A DNA stretch of 64,000 nucleotides from Luteibacter sp. OK325 (GCF_003050935.1 NZ_QAOX01000002.1:496001-560000); one strand, 5' to 3'. Shown: positions 51,055-60,720, numbered from the stretch's first letter. Translations and numbers: made by a program. The notes: generated by a model from the sequence alone, not told the origin.

Positions 51055-52359
51055 ATGTTCACGAAGACGACAAGCGTGCGATCCCATGCGTTGCTCGGTG
51101 GCTGCTCCGGTACGTTGGGGGTAGCGATTGCCCTCGCCCTTTCTTCCGTCGTACCGATGCAGACGGCCCATGCCGCCGGCGCGTGCGCGGCGGCATGGAA
51201 CGCCGGCTCGGTGTATACGGGCGGAAGCACGGCCAGCGAGAACGGAGTGAATTACGGCGCCAACTGGTGGACCCAGGGTGACGACCCCGCCACGCACAGC
51301 GGCGGAAGCGGCTCGGGCCAGCCCTGGACATCGCAAGGTTCGTGTACGGGCGGTGGCACCACACCTCCGCCGGACGACCCGCCGCCGCCGAACAACCCGC
51401 CACCGGCCGCAGGCGATCTGCTGTTCAGTCCGTACAAGGACATTACGATCAACCTCGACTGGAACACGAACATCATGTCGACGCTGGTCACCGGTACCCG
51501 CATTCCGGTCGTCGGCAGTGGCAGTCTCGTCTCCACCCAGGTGCCCAACCTTGGCGCCATAACGCTCGCCTTCGCCAGTGGCGAATGCGGTAGCGAGAAC
51601 TGGGGCGGACTGCCCGCCGCGTCGTTCGCCGGCGCCAACATCAGCCGCCTGAACAGTGCCGGCATCAACTATGTCGTGTCCACCGGCGGCCAGGCAGGCA
51701 CCTTCACCTGCGGCAGTAACGCGGGCATGGCCAGGTTCATTTCGACCTATATGAGCCCGCACATGGTCGGCGTCGATTTCGATATCGAGGCTGGTCAGAC
51801 ACCAGCGCAGATCAATTCGTTGATCGCCGGGGCCGTCGCTGCGCAAGGTCAGTATCCCAACCTGCGCTTCTCGTTCACCCTGGCCACGCTCGCCGCGTCC
51901 GATGGCAGCTTCGGTGGAGTCAACACGACGGGCGACATGGTGGTTCGCGCCGTGAAGGCCTCCGCGCTGGCGAACTACACGATCAACCTGATGACGATGG
52001 ACTATGGCTCCGGGGCGAGCTCGGGCATCTGCGTCGTCGCCAATGGCAGCTGCGACATGGGCCAGTCCGCCATCCAGGCCGTGACCAACCTGCAGCACAC
52101 CTACGGCATTCCGCTGAGCAGGATCGAGATCACGCCGATGATCGGGGTGAACGATGCATCGAGCGAAGTGGTCACCCTGGCCAACGTCGACAAGATCACG
52201 GCTTACGCCTCGACCAACAAGCTCGCGGGTGTGCATTTCTGGTCGCTGGATCGCGACACGCCGTGTGCCGGAGGGTCGGCTTCGCCGACGTGCAATTCCG
52301 TGCCCAGCACGACGGCACTGCAGTACACGAAGCGCTTCCTGAGCGACCTGGGGCGCTGA
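51055..52359 (+). CDS. Secreted chitinase, CBM5/12 plus GH18
   Basis: A 434-residue secreted protein. The signal peptide ends about VPMQTAHAAG (residue 40). A CBM5/12 chitin-binding module follows (AWNAGSVYTGGSTASENGVN, YGANWWTQGDDPATHSG), then a Pro-rich linker (PPPDDPPPPNNPPP) and a GH18 domain with the DxxDxDxE-type signature in MVGVDFDIEAGQ (catalytic Glu). It hydrolyses chitin or related beta-1,4-GlcNAc polymers. AGGAGG precedes the ATG at 51055. Confidence 0.93.
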   Translation: MFTKTTSVRSHALLGGCSGTLGVAIALALSSVVPMQTAHAAGACAAAWNAGSVYTGGSTASENGVNYGANWWTQGDDPATHSGGSGSGQPWTSQGSCTGGGTTPPPDDPPPPNNPPPAAGDLLFSPYKDITINLDWNTNIMSTLVTGTRIPVVGSGSLVSTQVPNLGAITLAFASGECGSENWGGLPAASFAGANISRLNSAGINYVVSTGGQAGTFTCGSNAGMARFISTYMSPHMVGVDFDIEAGQTPAQINSLIAGAVAAQGQYPNLRFSFTLATLAASDGSFGGVNTTGDMVVRAVKASALANYTINLMTMDYGSGASSGICVVANGSCDMGQSAIQAVTNLQHTYGIPLSRIEITPMIGVNDASSEVVTLANVDKITAYASTNKLAGVHFWSLDRDTPCAGGSASPTCNSVPSTTALQYTKRFLSDLGR

Positions 52360-52579
52360 GAAAACGCCCAGCCAACCCTCATGGCGGGCACCCCGTGCCC
52401 CTGGACCCGAAGCTCGGGTCCAGGGGCACATGGCGTTCGTGAACGCCGTCCGAGCCGCCATTGACACGCGGAATCGGCAAATATAACGAAAGTGCTTACC
52501 GATCCTCCGCAACGCAGCACTATTCGTTGTCAGACTTGCCCAATGAGCCAGGGCACTTCGTACGGATAAGGAGGTGAGC

Positions 52580-53518
52580 GTGGAAGGAACCAGCAACGAC
52601 CGTGTCGCATGGACGCAGATGGTGGCCGCCGCCGCTTCCTACGCCGCGTGTTACGAACTGACCCGCCATTTCTCGTTCTCCCACTGGATACTCCCGACGG
52701 GGCTACGGCTGGCCTGCGCGCTGCTGGTGCCGCGCCGCTTCTGGCCGGCGCTGATCATCGGCGAGACGCTACCGGTGCTGGAGAACGCCGCCCTGTGCAT
52801 CCCGCGCTTCGGCATCGTCTGGGGATTGCTCGCCTCGACCCCGTTGATCGCGCCCTGCATGTTGCTTGTCGCATGGATACGCCGTTACGCCGGCATCTAC
52901 CGCGACAGCGGCGAGATCAACATGCCGATGATCCTCTTCGCCACCGCGGGCGCTGCGGTCATCACCGCGGTGTTTACCGAAGCGGCACTGCTGGCCGCGC
53001 TGGCATCCGCCCCGGGCAGGTGGCCGGAAATCGATCCGGTCGCTTACTTCTTCGCTTACCTGCTCGGCGCCTATCTGGGTGCACTGACCCTCACGCCCAC
53101 GATCCTGGCGCTACGTGAACGCTTCGCCCGAAACGAACATGTGTCGTGGTCCATCGTATGGGCGAGCCCGCTTGCGCGCGAACTTGTCTTTGCCGCCCTG
53201 CCCGTCTTGCTGGTGCTGACGCTGGGCGCGCTCTCCTCCGACGGTCACATGCAGCAGGGCCTTCGCCTTGCGATGGCCATACCGGTCGTTGTCATCACGG
53301 CCAGGCACGGCTGGCGTGGTGCCGCCGTAGCGGGCATGTTCGCCAGTATTGCGATGGCTTCGACGTCATCCACCCTGATGGATCCGAAGATGATCCAGAC
53401 CCAGGTCGTGCTTGCGCTGATCGTCTCCACCTCGCTCATGGCCGGCGTGTATGTCGCGCGCCGCTCCACGGCGCGCGACGGCGTCAGGGTCATGAACGCG
53501 GACGCCGACGCGTTGTAA
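52580..53518 (+). CDS. Orphan MASE1-domain integral membrane protein
   Basis: A 312-residue multi-pass membrane protein (about 8 hydrophobic segments), MASE1 sensor type: YAACYELTRHFSFSHWILPT, GLRLACALLVPRRFWPALII and YLLGAYLGALTLTPTILALR. MASE1 is usually the N-terminal sensor of GGDEF, EAL or kinase proteins, but this one ends without any output domain. GTG at 52580 follows AAGGAGG at 5 bp; a GTG at 52574 overlaps the Shine-Dalgarno and is unlikely. Confidence 0.8.
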   Translation: MEGTSNDRVAWTQMVAAAASYAACYELTRHFSFSHWILPTGLRLACALLVPRRFWPALIIGETLPVLENAALCIPRFGIVWGLLASTPLIAPCMLLVAWIRRYAGIYRDSGEINMPMILFATAGAAVITAVFTEAALLAALASAPGRWPEIDPVAYFFAYLLGAYLGALTLTPTILALRERFARNEHVSWSIVWASPLARELVFAALPVLLVLTLGALSSDGHMQQGLRLAMAIPVVVITARHGWRGAAVAGMFASIAMASTSSTLMDPKMIQTQVVLALIVSTSLMAGVYVARRSTARDGVRVMNADADAL

Positions 53519-53539
53519 GCGTCGGCGTCCGCAACCCGA

Positions 53540-53983
53540 TCAGGGGCCGTGGACACTGCACTCGGCGGGATTCTTGCAATCGCCGATGACCAGCAGGCTG
53601 ATCGTGCCATTCGGCTGCGGTGTGGCCAGCACGCTGCTGCTGTCATCCTGGTAAATGGTCTCGCCCGTGGTGCCGGCAGGCACTGAGGACGGCTCGGATG
53701 GCGTCGCGAGCTGGTTAGCATCGATACCGATCGGCAAGCCGAAGATATCGCCGCCGGCATTGCCGAAGGCGGCACGCACGTTGCCGTTGAGATCGTTGAT
53801 CTGGACATAACGGACGCCCAGACGCTCGAAAACATACACGTGGTAGTGCGGGCTGGCGCTGACGTCGGTCGCGTTAGGCCATGCCTGGCCGAGGCCGGTG
53901 GACGGCGGCGTCGCGGCGGCAGCGGTCGAGGCAAAGCCGGCCGACAGCAGGCCGGCCAGAAAGAGCTGTTGCATGCGTCCCAT
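53540..53983 (-). CDS. Hypothetical exported protein, 147 residues
   Basis: A signal peptide (MGRMQQLFLAGLLSAGFAST then AAAA), then a mostly beta product (YHVYVFERLGVRYVQINDLN, NVRAAFGNAGGDIFGLPIGI) with two late Cys (GDCKNPAECSVHGP), suggesting a disulphide. No family recognised. Convergent with the MASE1 gene; its divergent neighbour is the TonB receptor. Confidence 0.7.
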   Translation of the reverse strand: MGRMQQLFLAGLLSAGFASTAAAATPPSTGLGQAWPNATDVSASPHYHVYVFERLGVRYVQINDLNGNVRAAFGNAGGDIFGLPIGIDANQLATPSEPSSVPAGTTGETIYQDDSSSVLATPQPNGTISLLVIGDCKNPAECSVHGP

Positions 53984-54219
53984 GGTGGTTCCTTATCCGA
54001 GTGAGAGTCCTCGGCCCGGGCGCCCGCCCGAACCGTCCGTCGACCACACATCGGCCGTCAAGGCGTGTGATCGACTTCGCAACTCTCTCGGAACCCCGCT
54101 ACGAATGGGGCCTGGCTGCCGAATATGCACACAGCTGGCACCGAATTCCGGCCCGCGATTCAGCGGCGATGTGGCTTCCGGACGCCTGCCCCCTAGGCGT
54201 CTGTTGCAATATCGATCAT

Positions 54220-54238
54220 AATGCGATCGATTCTCATT
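54220..54238. promoter_or_regulatory. Fur-box-like sequence before the siderophore receptor
   Basis: AATGCGATCGATTCTCATT, a 19-bp imperfect palindrome (6 of 9 pairs) with AATG...CATT ends as in the Fur consensus, ending 14 bp before the receptor start. By-eye match. Confidence 0.5.
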
Positions 54239-54252
54239 TCTATTGGCCCACC

Positions 54253-56466
54253 ATGCATACCGCCGCGCTTCCGGCTCGCCGCCGCCTCACCCTTTCCATC
54301 CGCGCTGCCGTCCTCGGCACCTTCCTCGTCGCCGGCGTGGTCCATGCTGCCGATGAAAGCGACGATACCCAGCGCAAGCCCCAGGACAACGCGACCACGC
54401 TGTCGGGCGTCCAGGTCAGGGCCGACGTGGTAGCACCCACCGCGGCATACGCCGGTGGGCAGGTGGCCCAGGGTGGGCGTTTCGGCGTCCTCGGCAACCA
54501 GGACATGATGAACGTCCCGTTCGCCATGACCAGCTACACGGACAAGCTCATCCGCGACCAGCAGGCCCACACCCTGGGCGACGTGGTCGCCAACGACCCG
54601 GCGGTCCGCACGGGCTTCGGCTACGGCAATTATTCGCAGACCTTCGTGATCCGTGGGTTCCAGCTCAACTCCGACGACATCGGCTTCGATGGCCTTTACG
54701 GCCTTCTGCCGCGTCAGCTGCTGGCGCCGGAACTGGTCAGCCGCGTGGAAGTGTTCAAGGGCGCCAGCGCGTTCCTCAACGGCATCTCGCCGGGTGGCTC
54801 GGGCGTCGGCGGCAGCATCAACATCGCGCCCAAGCGCGCCACGGTCGACCCGATCACCCGCGTCGGTGTGGATTACGGCAGCGACGGGCAGATCGGTGGC
54901 ACGGTGGACATCGGCCGTCGTTTCGGCACCAACAACGAGTTCGGCATCCGCGTAAACGCCGTCTCGCGTGACGGCAGCACCGCGGTCGATGGCGAGAACC
55001 GTCGCGTCAACGCCATCGGCATCGGCTTCGACTACACCGGCGAGCGCCTGCGCATCACCACCGATCTTGGCTACCAGAAGCAGACGATCAACGGTGGCCG
55101 CTCGGTGGTCTTCGTCGGCAACGTGGTGCCGAAGGCTCCCAGTGCCAGCAAGAATTACACGCAGTCATGGTCGGGCTCGTCGCTGGAAGACACCTTCGGC
55201 GTCGTACGCGCCGAATACGATATCAACGACTGGCTCACCGCTTATGCGGCCGTCGGTGCGCACCACGGTAACGAGTTCGGCGACTACGTCAGCCCGACCG
55301 TCAGCAATGCCGAAGGCGATGCCACCGAGTCTCGCTTCACCGTGCCGTACGTCGCCAATACCGGCACTGGCGAAGCGGGCTTCAACGCCCACTTCGATAC
55401 CGGCGAGGTGAGCCACCGCATCACCCTTGGCTTCTCGGCGCTGGACACCAACAAGAAGGCGGCATACGCAGGCTCATCGACGTTCAACACGAACATCTAC
55501 AATCCCGTCCAGGTCGCCCGTCCGGGCTACATCTACAACATCGGCCCGATCAGCGACCCCGGCTACACAGGCCGCACACAGCTACGCAGCCTGGCGTTCT
55601 CCGACACGCTCGGTTTCATGGACGACAAGCTGCAGGTGACCGTGGGCGTGCGTCGCCAGAAGCTTCATACGCTCGGCTATGCCTACGCAGTCAATGGCGT
55701 CAACGGTGCCAAGACCGCGGAATACGAGAAGTACACCAACAGCCCGATCTTCGGTATGAACTACCGAATCAGCGAGCAGTTCTCGGTCTACGCGAACCAC
55801 ATCGAGGCACTGACTCAGGGCGACACCGCGCCTTCCCTTTTCAACGGCGCGCCAGTGACCAACGCGGGCACCGTCTTCGCCCCATACAAGTCCAAGCAGA
55901 ACGAAGTGGGCGTGAAGTGGGATGCGGGCACGTTCGGCAGCACCTTCGGCCTCTTCCAGATCAAGCAACCCAGCGGTTATGTGGATCCGACCACGAACAC
56001 GTACACGATCGCCGGCGAGCAGCGTAACCGCGGTGCCGAATGGAGCTTCTTCGGTGAGCCGACCCAGGGCGTTCGCGTGCTCGGCGGTGCCAACTACATC
56101 CAGCCGGAGCTGACCAAGACCGACGGCGGCCTGAACAACGGCAACGACGCGATCGGCGTACCGCGTTTCCAGGCCAACCTCGGCGCGGAGTGGGATATCC
56201 CGAACACGCCGGACATCACGCTCAGCGCACGCGCGGTTCGCACGGGCAAGCAGTATGTCAACGTGACGAACACGCTGAACATCCCTGCCTGGACCACGTA
56301 CGACGTGGGCGCCCGCGCCTCCAGCACGCTCGAAGGCGTGCCGGTAACCTTCCGCCTTACCGTGCAGAACATCACCAACAAGGGCTACTGGGCCTCGGCC
56401 ACGGGCGGTTACCTCACCCAGGGCACGCCGCGCACGTTCCTGGCCTCGGCCACGTTCGATTTCTGA
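54253..56466 (+). CDS. TonB-dependent siderophore receptor
   Basis: A 737-residue outer membrane receptor. A signal peptide ends about VVHAAD. The plug domain follows (LGDVVANDPAVRTGFGYGNY, SQTFVIRGFQL, LVSRVEVFKGASAFLNGISP, GVGGSINIAPKRA), then a 22-strand barrel (FGIRVNAVSRDGSTAVDGEN, FSVYANHIEALTQGDTAPSL) ending with terminal Phe (SATFDF). It probably imports ferric siderophores; the ligand is unknown. The Fur-box-like site upstream fits iron regulation. ATG at 54253 chosen for the signal peptide. Confidence 0.95.
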   Translation: MHTAALPARRRLTLSIRAAVLGTFLVAGVVHAADESDDTQRKPQDNATTLSGVQVRADVVAPTAAYAGGQVAQGGRFGVLGNQDMMNVPFAMTSYTDKLIRDQQAHTLGDVVANDPAVRTGFGYGNYSQTFVIRGFQLNSDDIGFDGLYGLLPRQLLAPELVSRVEVFKGASAFLNGISPGGSGVGGSINIAPKRATVDPITRVGVDYGSDGQIGGTVDIGRRFGTNNEFGIRVNAVSRDGSTAVDGENRRVNAIGIGFDYTGERLRITTDLGYQKQTINGGRSVVFVGNVVPKAPSASKNYTQSWSGSSLEDTFGVVRAEYDINDWLTAYAAVGAHHGNEFGDYVSPTVSNAEGDATESRFTVPYVANTGTGEAGFNAHFDTGEVSHRITLGFSALDTNKKAAYAGSSTFNTNIYNPVQVARPGYIYNIGPISDPGYTGRTQLRSLAFSDTLGFMDDKLQVTVGVRRQKLHTLGYAYAVNGVNGAKTAEYEKYTNSPIFGMNYRISEQFSVYANHIEALTQGDTAPSLFNGAPVTNAGTVFAPYKSKQNEVGVKWDAGTFGSTFGLFQIKQPSGYVDPTTNTYTIAGEQRNRGAEWSFFGEPTQGVRVLGGANYIQPELTKTDGGLNNGNDAIGVPRFQANLGAEWDIPNTPDITLSARAVRTGKQYVNVTNTLNIPAWTTYDVGARASSTLEGVPVTFRLTVQNITNKGYWASATGGYLTQGTPRTFLASATFDF

Positions 56467-56482
56467 GCGAACCTGATGCTCT

Positions 56483-56553
56483 TTGTGGGAGCCGCTTCAG
56501 CGGCGATGGGTGTTACCGCAAGCACCCGATCGCCGCTGAAGCGGCTCCCACAG
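56483..56553. repeat. REP pair (inverted)
   Basis: A forward copy 56483-56507 (TGTGGGAGCCGCTTCAGCGG) and a reverse copy 56528-56553 with the same GCTTCAGC core, between the convergent receptor and VOC genes. The pair could fold into one long hairpin and end transcription from both sides. Confidence 0.88.
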
Positions 56554-56555
56554 GA

Positions 56556-57431
56556 TCATCGCGCGGCGTGGATCTCGGCGACGTAGCCGCCGGGGAACTG
56601 CACCATCGCCGCGTGTCGATCGCTCTCCTCGTGCGCCGGCACGACCACCTTCGCCCCGGATTGCGTCGCCCGCGCCAACGCGGCAGCGAGATCGTCCACC
56701 TCGTAGCCCGTGACCTCGGTGCCGTAGGGCCATACGAGATGACCGTCCGTAACCAGCACCGTTGCCTTGCCATACCCGGATGCCAGGCGGATGCGGCGGT
56801 ACGTGCCCGATGTCCCGCCAATTTCCGTCACGGGTGCCTTCGCGTCGTCGGAGACGACCTTGCCGTGTGCGAACCGCGTGAATGCCGTGACGAACTTCGC
56901 CGCACTGGCGGCCGGCAGGTAGATGCGATTCTCCGGTACGTGGCGTAGTGCTTCGTAGCTGGGTTTATTCGTGTGCCAGTAGAGCTGCATGTTCACTCCG
57001 CCCGGCCAGCTGATCACGGCATCACGACCGATCGGATCGTCGAACGCGGTCACCACCGTGGCGGCACCGGCTTGTTCAGCCGCCTTGATCGCGGCATCGA
57101 GGTCGGTGACGAGATAGCCCGTGCGCTCCAGGCCGAACGGATACGGCACCGGCGTGCGGAAACCGAAGACGGACACCGCACCGGAGGGGCTCTGCACGAG
57201 CTGGGTCGATGTGCTCGACGGCGTCGGCGTCACCGTGGCAATGCCCTGCTTCGTCGACTGCCCTTCGAACGTGGCCGCGAAGCTACGCACGAAGGCGTCG
57301 ACATCCTGTGGCGCTACGTAGACGTGCGTGGTGTCGTACTGCGGTCCTACGGAAAAGTCGGATGTGGTGGCGGCGGCGAAAGCCGGTGCGGCGGCGAGGG
57401 CGACACCGAGAAACAGGGGACGAAGGCGCAT
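56556..57431 (-). CDS. Exported VOC/glyoxalase-fold protein
   Basis: A 291-residue secreted protein. A signal peptide (MRLRPLFLGVALAAAPAFAA) is followed by two vicinal-oxygen-chelate units (VSVFGFRTPVPYPFGLERTG, YLVTDLDAAIKAAEQAGA; VTGYEVDDLAAALARATQSG, MVQFPGGYVAEIHA). VOC proteins bind metal and act as dioxygenases, lyases or resistance proteins; no specific activity can be read here. ATG at 57431 has AGGAAA upstream and starts the signal peptide. Confidence 0.8.
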   Translation of the reverse strand: MRLRPLFLGVALAAAPAFAAATTSDFSVGPQYDTTHVYVAPQDVDAFVRSFAATFEGQSTKQGIATVTPTPSSTSTQLVQSPSGAVSVFGFRTPVPYPFGLERTGYLVTDLDAAIKAAEQAGAATVVTAFDDPIGRDAVISWPGGVNMQLYWHTNKPSYEALRHVPENRIYLPAASAAKFVTAFTRFAHGKVVSDDAKAPVTEIGGTSGTYRRIRLASGYGKATVLVTDGHLVWPYGTEVTGYEVDDLAAALARATQSGAKVVVPAHEESDRHAAMVQFPGGYVAEIHAAR

Positions 57432-57479
57432 GAATGTTTCCTGCGTGGATAGGGGATAGCGCCAAGGCAGCTCGCCCAT

Positions 57480-57547
57480 TGTAGGAGCCGATTCATCGGC
57501 GATGGGTCTGCCGCGAGCACCCTATCGCCGATGAATCGGCTCCTACA
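57480..57547. repeat. REP pair (inverted)
   Basis: A forward copy 57480-57503 (GTAGGAGCCGATTCATCGGC) and a reverse copy 57524-57547, the same ATTCATCG core, in the gap between two same-strand genes. Confidence 0.88.
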
Positions 57548-57576
57548 AGGGGCGGGGCTTGTCCGCGAGGACGGGG

Positions 57577-57924
57577 TTACTTGTCTGCGACGGTCCACAG
57601 CAGGGGGAGGTGCAGGTCGTCGCAGCCGTGCTCGCAGACGAACGTGCCGTGCTCGCCTTTGAGGGAAAGATGCCGGCCGCTGCTCAGCTTCAGGTCCATG
57701 GTCCCGTCCCAACCGCCGGGAGCGTGCGAAACGTCCTTCTTCGCAAGCGTAAAAGGCTGCGAATAGGCCTTGGGACCCCAGTGCCAGCTCACCGTTCCGC
57801 GCTGGCCATCGACGACGATATCGGCGCCGTCCATGGACTTGCCCGAGAGGTGGAGGTCGTCACCCGTGCAGCCTGAGACGAGGATGGCGAGACAGCAGAT
57901 GAGCGGCTGGAGGCGAAGCGTCAC
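57577..57924 (-). CDS. Putative lipoprotein, 115 residues
   Basis: GTG at 57924 after GAGGA at 7-nt spacing; a TTG two codons earlier is in frame but too near the Shine-Dalgarno. Signal peptide and lipobox LVSGC (Cys19 by this start), then a beta-rich domain (IVVDGQRGTVSWHWGPKAYS, LKLSSGRHLSLKGEHGTFVC) with Cys in FVCEHGCDDL. No family recognised. Confidence 0.7.
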   Translation of the reverse strand: MTLRLQPLICCLAILVSGCTGDDLHLSGKSMDGADIVVDGQRGTVSWHWGPKAYSQPFTLAKKDVSHAPGGWDGTMDLKLSSGRHLSLKGEHGTFVCEHGCDDLHLPLLWTVADK

Positions 57925-58069
57925 GGGCAATCCTCGTTCAGGGTCGCAGGATCATCGGCCCGTGCCCCTCAAACTTTAGTGAGCACGCTCGCCATGCCAC
58001 ATTTGCACAATCCATTGGCCCGGCAACTTGGGACACTGGGAGCCAGCTTCCCTACGCACGGACCCTCGA

Positions 58070-59494
58070 GTGAACGTATCCGACACGGCGCTACTCCTGG
58101 CCCGGTGGCAGTTCGCCTTCACTGTGTCCTTCCACATCATATTCCCGGCCATCAGCATCGGGCTGGCCAGCTTTCTTGCCGTGCTGGAGGGCCTTTGGCT
58201 GAAGACCGGCAAGGTGGTCTACAAGGAGCTGTTCTTCTTCTGGTCGAAGATCTTCGCCGTGGGCTTCGGCATGGGCGTGGTCTCGGGCGTGGTGATGAGC
58301 TACGAGTTCGGCACGAACTGGTCGGGCTTTTCAGCCTTCGCCGGCTCGGTCACCGGCCCCCTGCTCGCCTTCGAGGTCATGACCGCCTTTTTCCTCGAGG
58401 CTGGCTTCCTCGGCATCATGCTGTTCGGCTGGACCCGGGTCGGGCCGAAGGCGCATTTCTTCGCCACGCTGATGGTGGCCACCGGCACGCTCATCTCCAC
58501 CTTCTGGATCCTCTCGTCCAACAGCTGGATGCAGACGCCGCAAGGCTACGAAATCATCGACGGCAGGATCGTGCCGGTCGACTGGCTGAAGATCGTCTTC
58601 AATCCCTCGTTCCCTTACCGTCTCGTGCACATGGCGCTGGCCGCGTTCATCGTGGCGGCCATGCTCGTCGGCGCCTGCGCGGCATGGCACCTGCTGCGTG
58701 GACGGCGCGACGCAGGTATTCGCAAGTCGTTCTCCATGGCGCTGTGGATGATCCTCGTGGTCGTGCCGATCCAGATTGCCGCGGGCGACGCGCATGGCCT
58801 CAATACGCGCGAACACCAGCCGGCAAAAATCGCAGCCATCGAAGGCCTGTGGGAAACCGAGCACGGTGGCACCTCGCTCAACCTGATCGGCTGGCCCGAC
58901 ATGGAGAACGAGACCACGCATTTCGCGGTCACCGTGCCGCACCTGGGCAGCCTGATCCTCACCCACAGCTGGGACGGCGAGATCCAGGGACTGAAGTCCT
59001 TTCCGCGTGAAGACCGCCCGAACTCAACGATCGTCTTCTGGAGCTTCCGGATCATGGTCGGCATGGGCTTGCTGATGTTGCTGCTCGCGCTGCTGGGCCT
59101 GTTACTCAGGCGCAACGCGCGCCTCTACGAAGCGCGCTGGTTCCAGCGCTTTGCCCTGCTCATGGGGCCGAGCGGATTGATCGCGCTCCTCGCCGGCTGG
59201 ATCACCACCGAAGCGGGGCGCCAACCATGGGTCGTGTATGGCGTGATGCGGACCCGCGACGCGGTGTCGACCTCGCTCACGGTGGACCAGGTCGGCACCT
59301 CGCTGATGATCTTCATCATGGTGTACTTCCTGGTCTTCGGCACCGGCATTTACTACATGCTCAAGCTCATGGCCAAGGGTCCCGACCTGCCACGCGACCA
59401 GGCCGAAGGTTCCTCTTCCGACGATACCGGCCGGGGTCGCGATCGTTTCGATCATCGCCCGCTGTCCCGTCCTACCGATCCCATCGACGAGTAA
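58070..59494 (+). CDS. cydA: Cytochrome bd-type ubiquinol oxidase subunit I (CioA-like, short Q-loop)
   Basis: A 474-residue membrane subunit of a bd-type oxidase that reduces O2 with quinol. The N-terminal haem ligand His is in FTVSFHIIFPAISIG (about residue 22). The later LVHMALAAFI carries a second His, and GRQPWVVYGVMRTRDAVS is the conserved late motif. The Q-loop region is short, as in cyanide-insensitive CioA. The GTG at 58070 (VNVSDTALLLARWQF) matches the family N-terminus. Followed by cydB after 7 bp. Confidence 0.94.
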   Translation: MNVSDTALLLARWQFAFTVSFHIIFPAISIGLASFLAVLEGLWLKTGKVVYKELFFFWSKIFAVGFGMGVVSGVVMSYEFGTNWSGFSAFAGSVTGPLLAFEVMTAFFLEAGFLGIMLFGWTRVGPKAHFFATLMVATGTLISTFWILSSNSWMQTPQGYEIIDGRIVPVDWLKIVFNPSFPYRLVHMALAAFIVAAMLVGACAAWHLLRGRRDAGIRKSFSMALWMILVVVPIQIAAGDAHGLNTREHQPAKIAAIEGLWETEHGGTSLNLIGWPDMENETTHFAVTVPHLGSLILTHSWDGEIQGLKSFPREDRPNSTIVFWSFRIMVGMGLLMLLLALLGLLLRRNARLYEARWFQRFALLMGPSGLIALLAGWITTEAGRQPWVVYGVMRTRDAVSTSLTVDQVGTSLMIFIMVYFLVFGTGIYYMLKLMAKGPDLPRDQAEGSSSDDTGRGRDRFDHRPLSRPTDPIDE

Positions 59495-59501
59495 CCACGC
59501 C

Positions 59502-60509
59502 ATGCATATCGACTTGCCCGTGATCTGGGCGGCCATCATCGGCTTCGGCGTGTTTCTCTACGTCATGCTCGATGGCTTCGACCTCGGTATCGGCCTGATC
59601 TTTCCGTTCTTCGATCGCGAAGGCGAGCGGGAAGTGATGCTCAACACCGTGGCCCCGGTGTGGGACGGCAATGAAACCTGGATGGTGCTCGGTGGGGCTT
59701 GCCTGTACGCCGTGTTCCCCGTGGCCTACTCGGTGCTTCTTCCGGCCACGTACCTGCCGATCATCGCCATGCTTTGTGGGCTGATCTTCCGCGGCGTGGC
59801 GTTCGAGATCCGCGCAAAGGCGCGGCGCACGCAGCACCTGTGGGATCTCGCCTTCATCGCGGGCTCGGGCGTGGCGACGTTCGCCCAGGGCGTGATCCTG
59901 GGCAGCCTGTTGCAGGGTATCGACGTCCGCGACGGCAAGTTCGTCGGCGGCCCCTTCGACTGGTTCTCCCCGTTCAACCTGTTCACCGGCATCGGCCTGC
60001 TGCTGACCTATGCCACGCTCGGTTGCGGCTGGTTGCTGATGAAGACCGAAGGCGAACTACAACGCCGCATGGCCGTGCTGATGCGTCCACTCACGCTGTG
60101 CCTGGCCGCGGCGGTAGGCATCGTCAGCATCTGGACCCTCCTCGGACAGCCCGGGGTGGCCGAGCGCTGGCTGACCATGCCCAACCTGCTGTTCTTCCTG
60201 CCGGTGCCCGTACTCGTCCTCGCGTGCGTGATCGGCATCCTGACGAGCGTGCGGCGCGGGGCCGACCGGGCGCCCTTCCTGCTCACGCTGGCCATTGTCT
60301 TCCTGGGCTACAGCGGCCTGCTGATCAGCATCTTCCCGAACATCATTCCGCCCTCGCTGACCATCTGGCAGGCGTCCGCGCCACGTTCGAGCCAGGTGTT
60401 TACCCTGGTCGGCGCGGCCATCGTCATTCCGATCATCCTTTCGTACACCATCCTCGCGTACTGGGTCTTCCGCGGAAAAGTGCGACAAGGCGACGAGGGG
60501 TATCACTGA
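59502..60509 (+). CDS. cydB: Cytochrome bd-type ubiquinol oxidase subunit II
   Basis: A 335-residue partner subunit with about nine membrane segments: VIWAAIIGFGVFLYVMLDGF, DLGIGLIFPFF, VAPVWDGNETWMVLGGACLY, FRGVAFEIRAKARRTQHLWD. With CydA it forms the quinol oxidase. The stop overlaps the next small gene as TGATG. Confidence 0.96.
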   Translation: MHIDLPVIWAAIIGFGVFLYVMLDGFDLGIGLIFPFFDREGEREVMLNTVAPVWDGNETWMVLGGACLYAVFPVAYSVLLPATYLPIIAMLCGLIFRGVAFEIRAKARRTQHLWDLAFIAGSGVATFAQGVILGSLLQGIDVRDGKFVGGPFDWFSPFNLFTGIGLLLTYATLGCGWLLMKTEGELQRRMAVLMRPLTLCLAAAVGIVSIWTLLGQPGVAERWLTMPNLLFFLPVPVLVLACVIGILTSVRRGADRAPFLLTLAIVFLGYSGLLISIFPNIIPPSLTIWQASAPRSSQVFTLVGAAIVIPIILSYTILAYWVFRGKVRQGDEGYH

Positions 60510-60622
60510 TGTCGAAGCACCCGCGCCTGCGCCAGGCGGCCTGGTTCGTCGCACTTTATCTCGGGGGCATCGCCGCGGTAGCCTGTGTCGCCGGGCTGTT
60601 CCGGCTGCTGGTACCGCACTGA
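60509..60622 (+). CDS. DUF2474 small membrane protein of the bd oxidase operon (CydX-like position)
   Basis: A 37-residue protein starting at the ATG at 60509, overlapping the cydB stop. One membrane helix (AAWFVALYLGGIAAVACVAG) with an Arg-rich start (KHPRLRQ). DUF2474 genes of this size commonly follow cioAB-type genes, in the position held by cydX in E. coli, where the small subunit stabilises the haem sites. The role here is inferred. Confidence 0.8.
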   Translation: MSKHPRLRQAAWFVALYLGGIAAVACVAGLFRLLVPH

Positions 60623-60720
60623 ATCGATGTTCCAAAAGGCCGTCCATTTCACATTCTGATGACGCCTCGGGCCTCCGTCACGCTGTATGCTTCTCCCGGG
60701 TCGAATCAGGGACTTACGCC

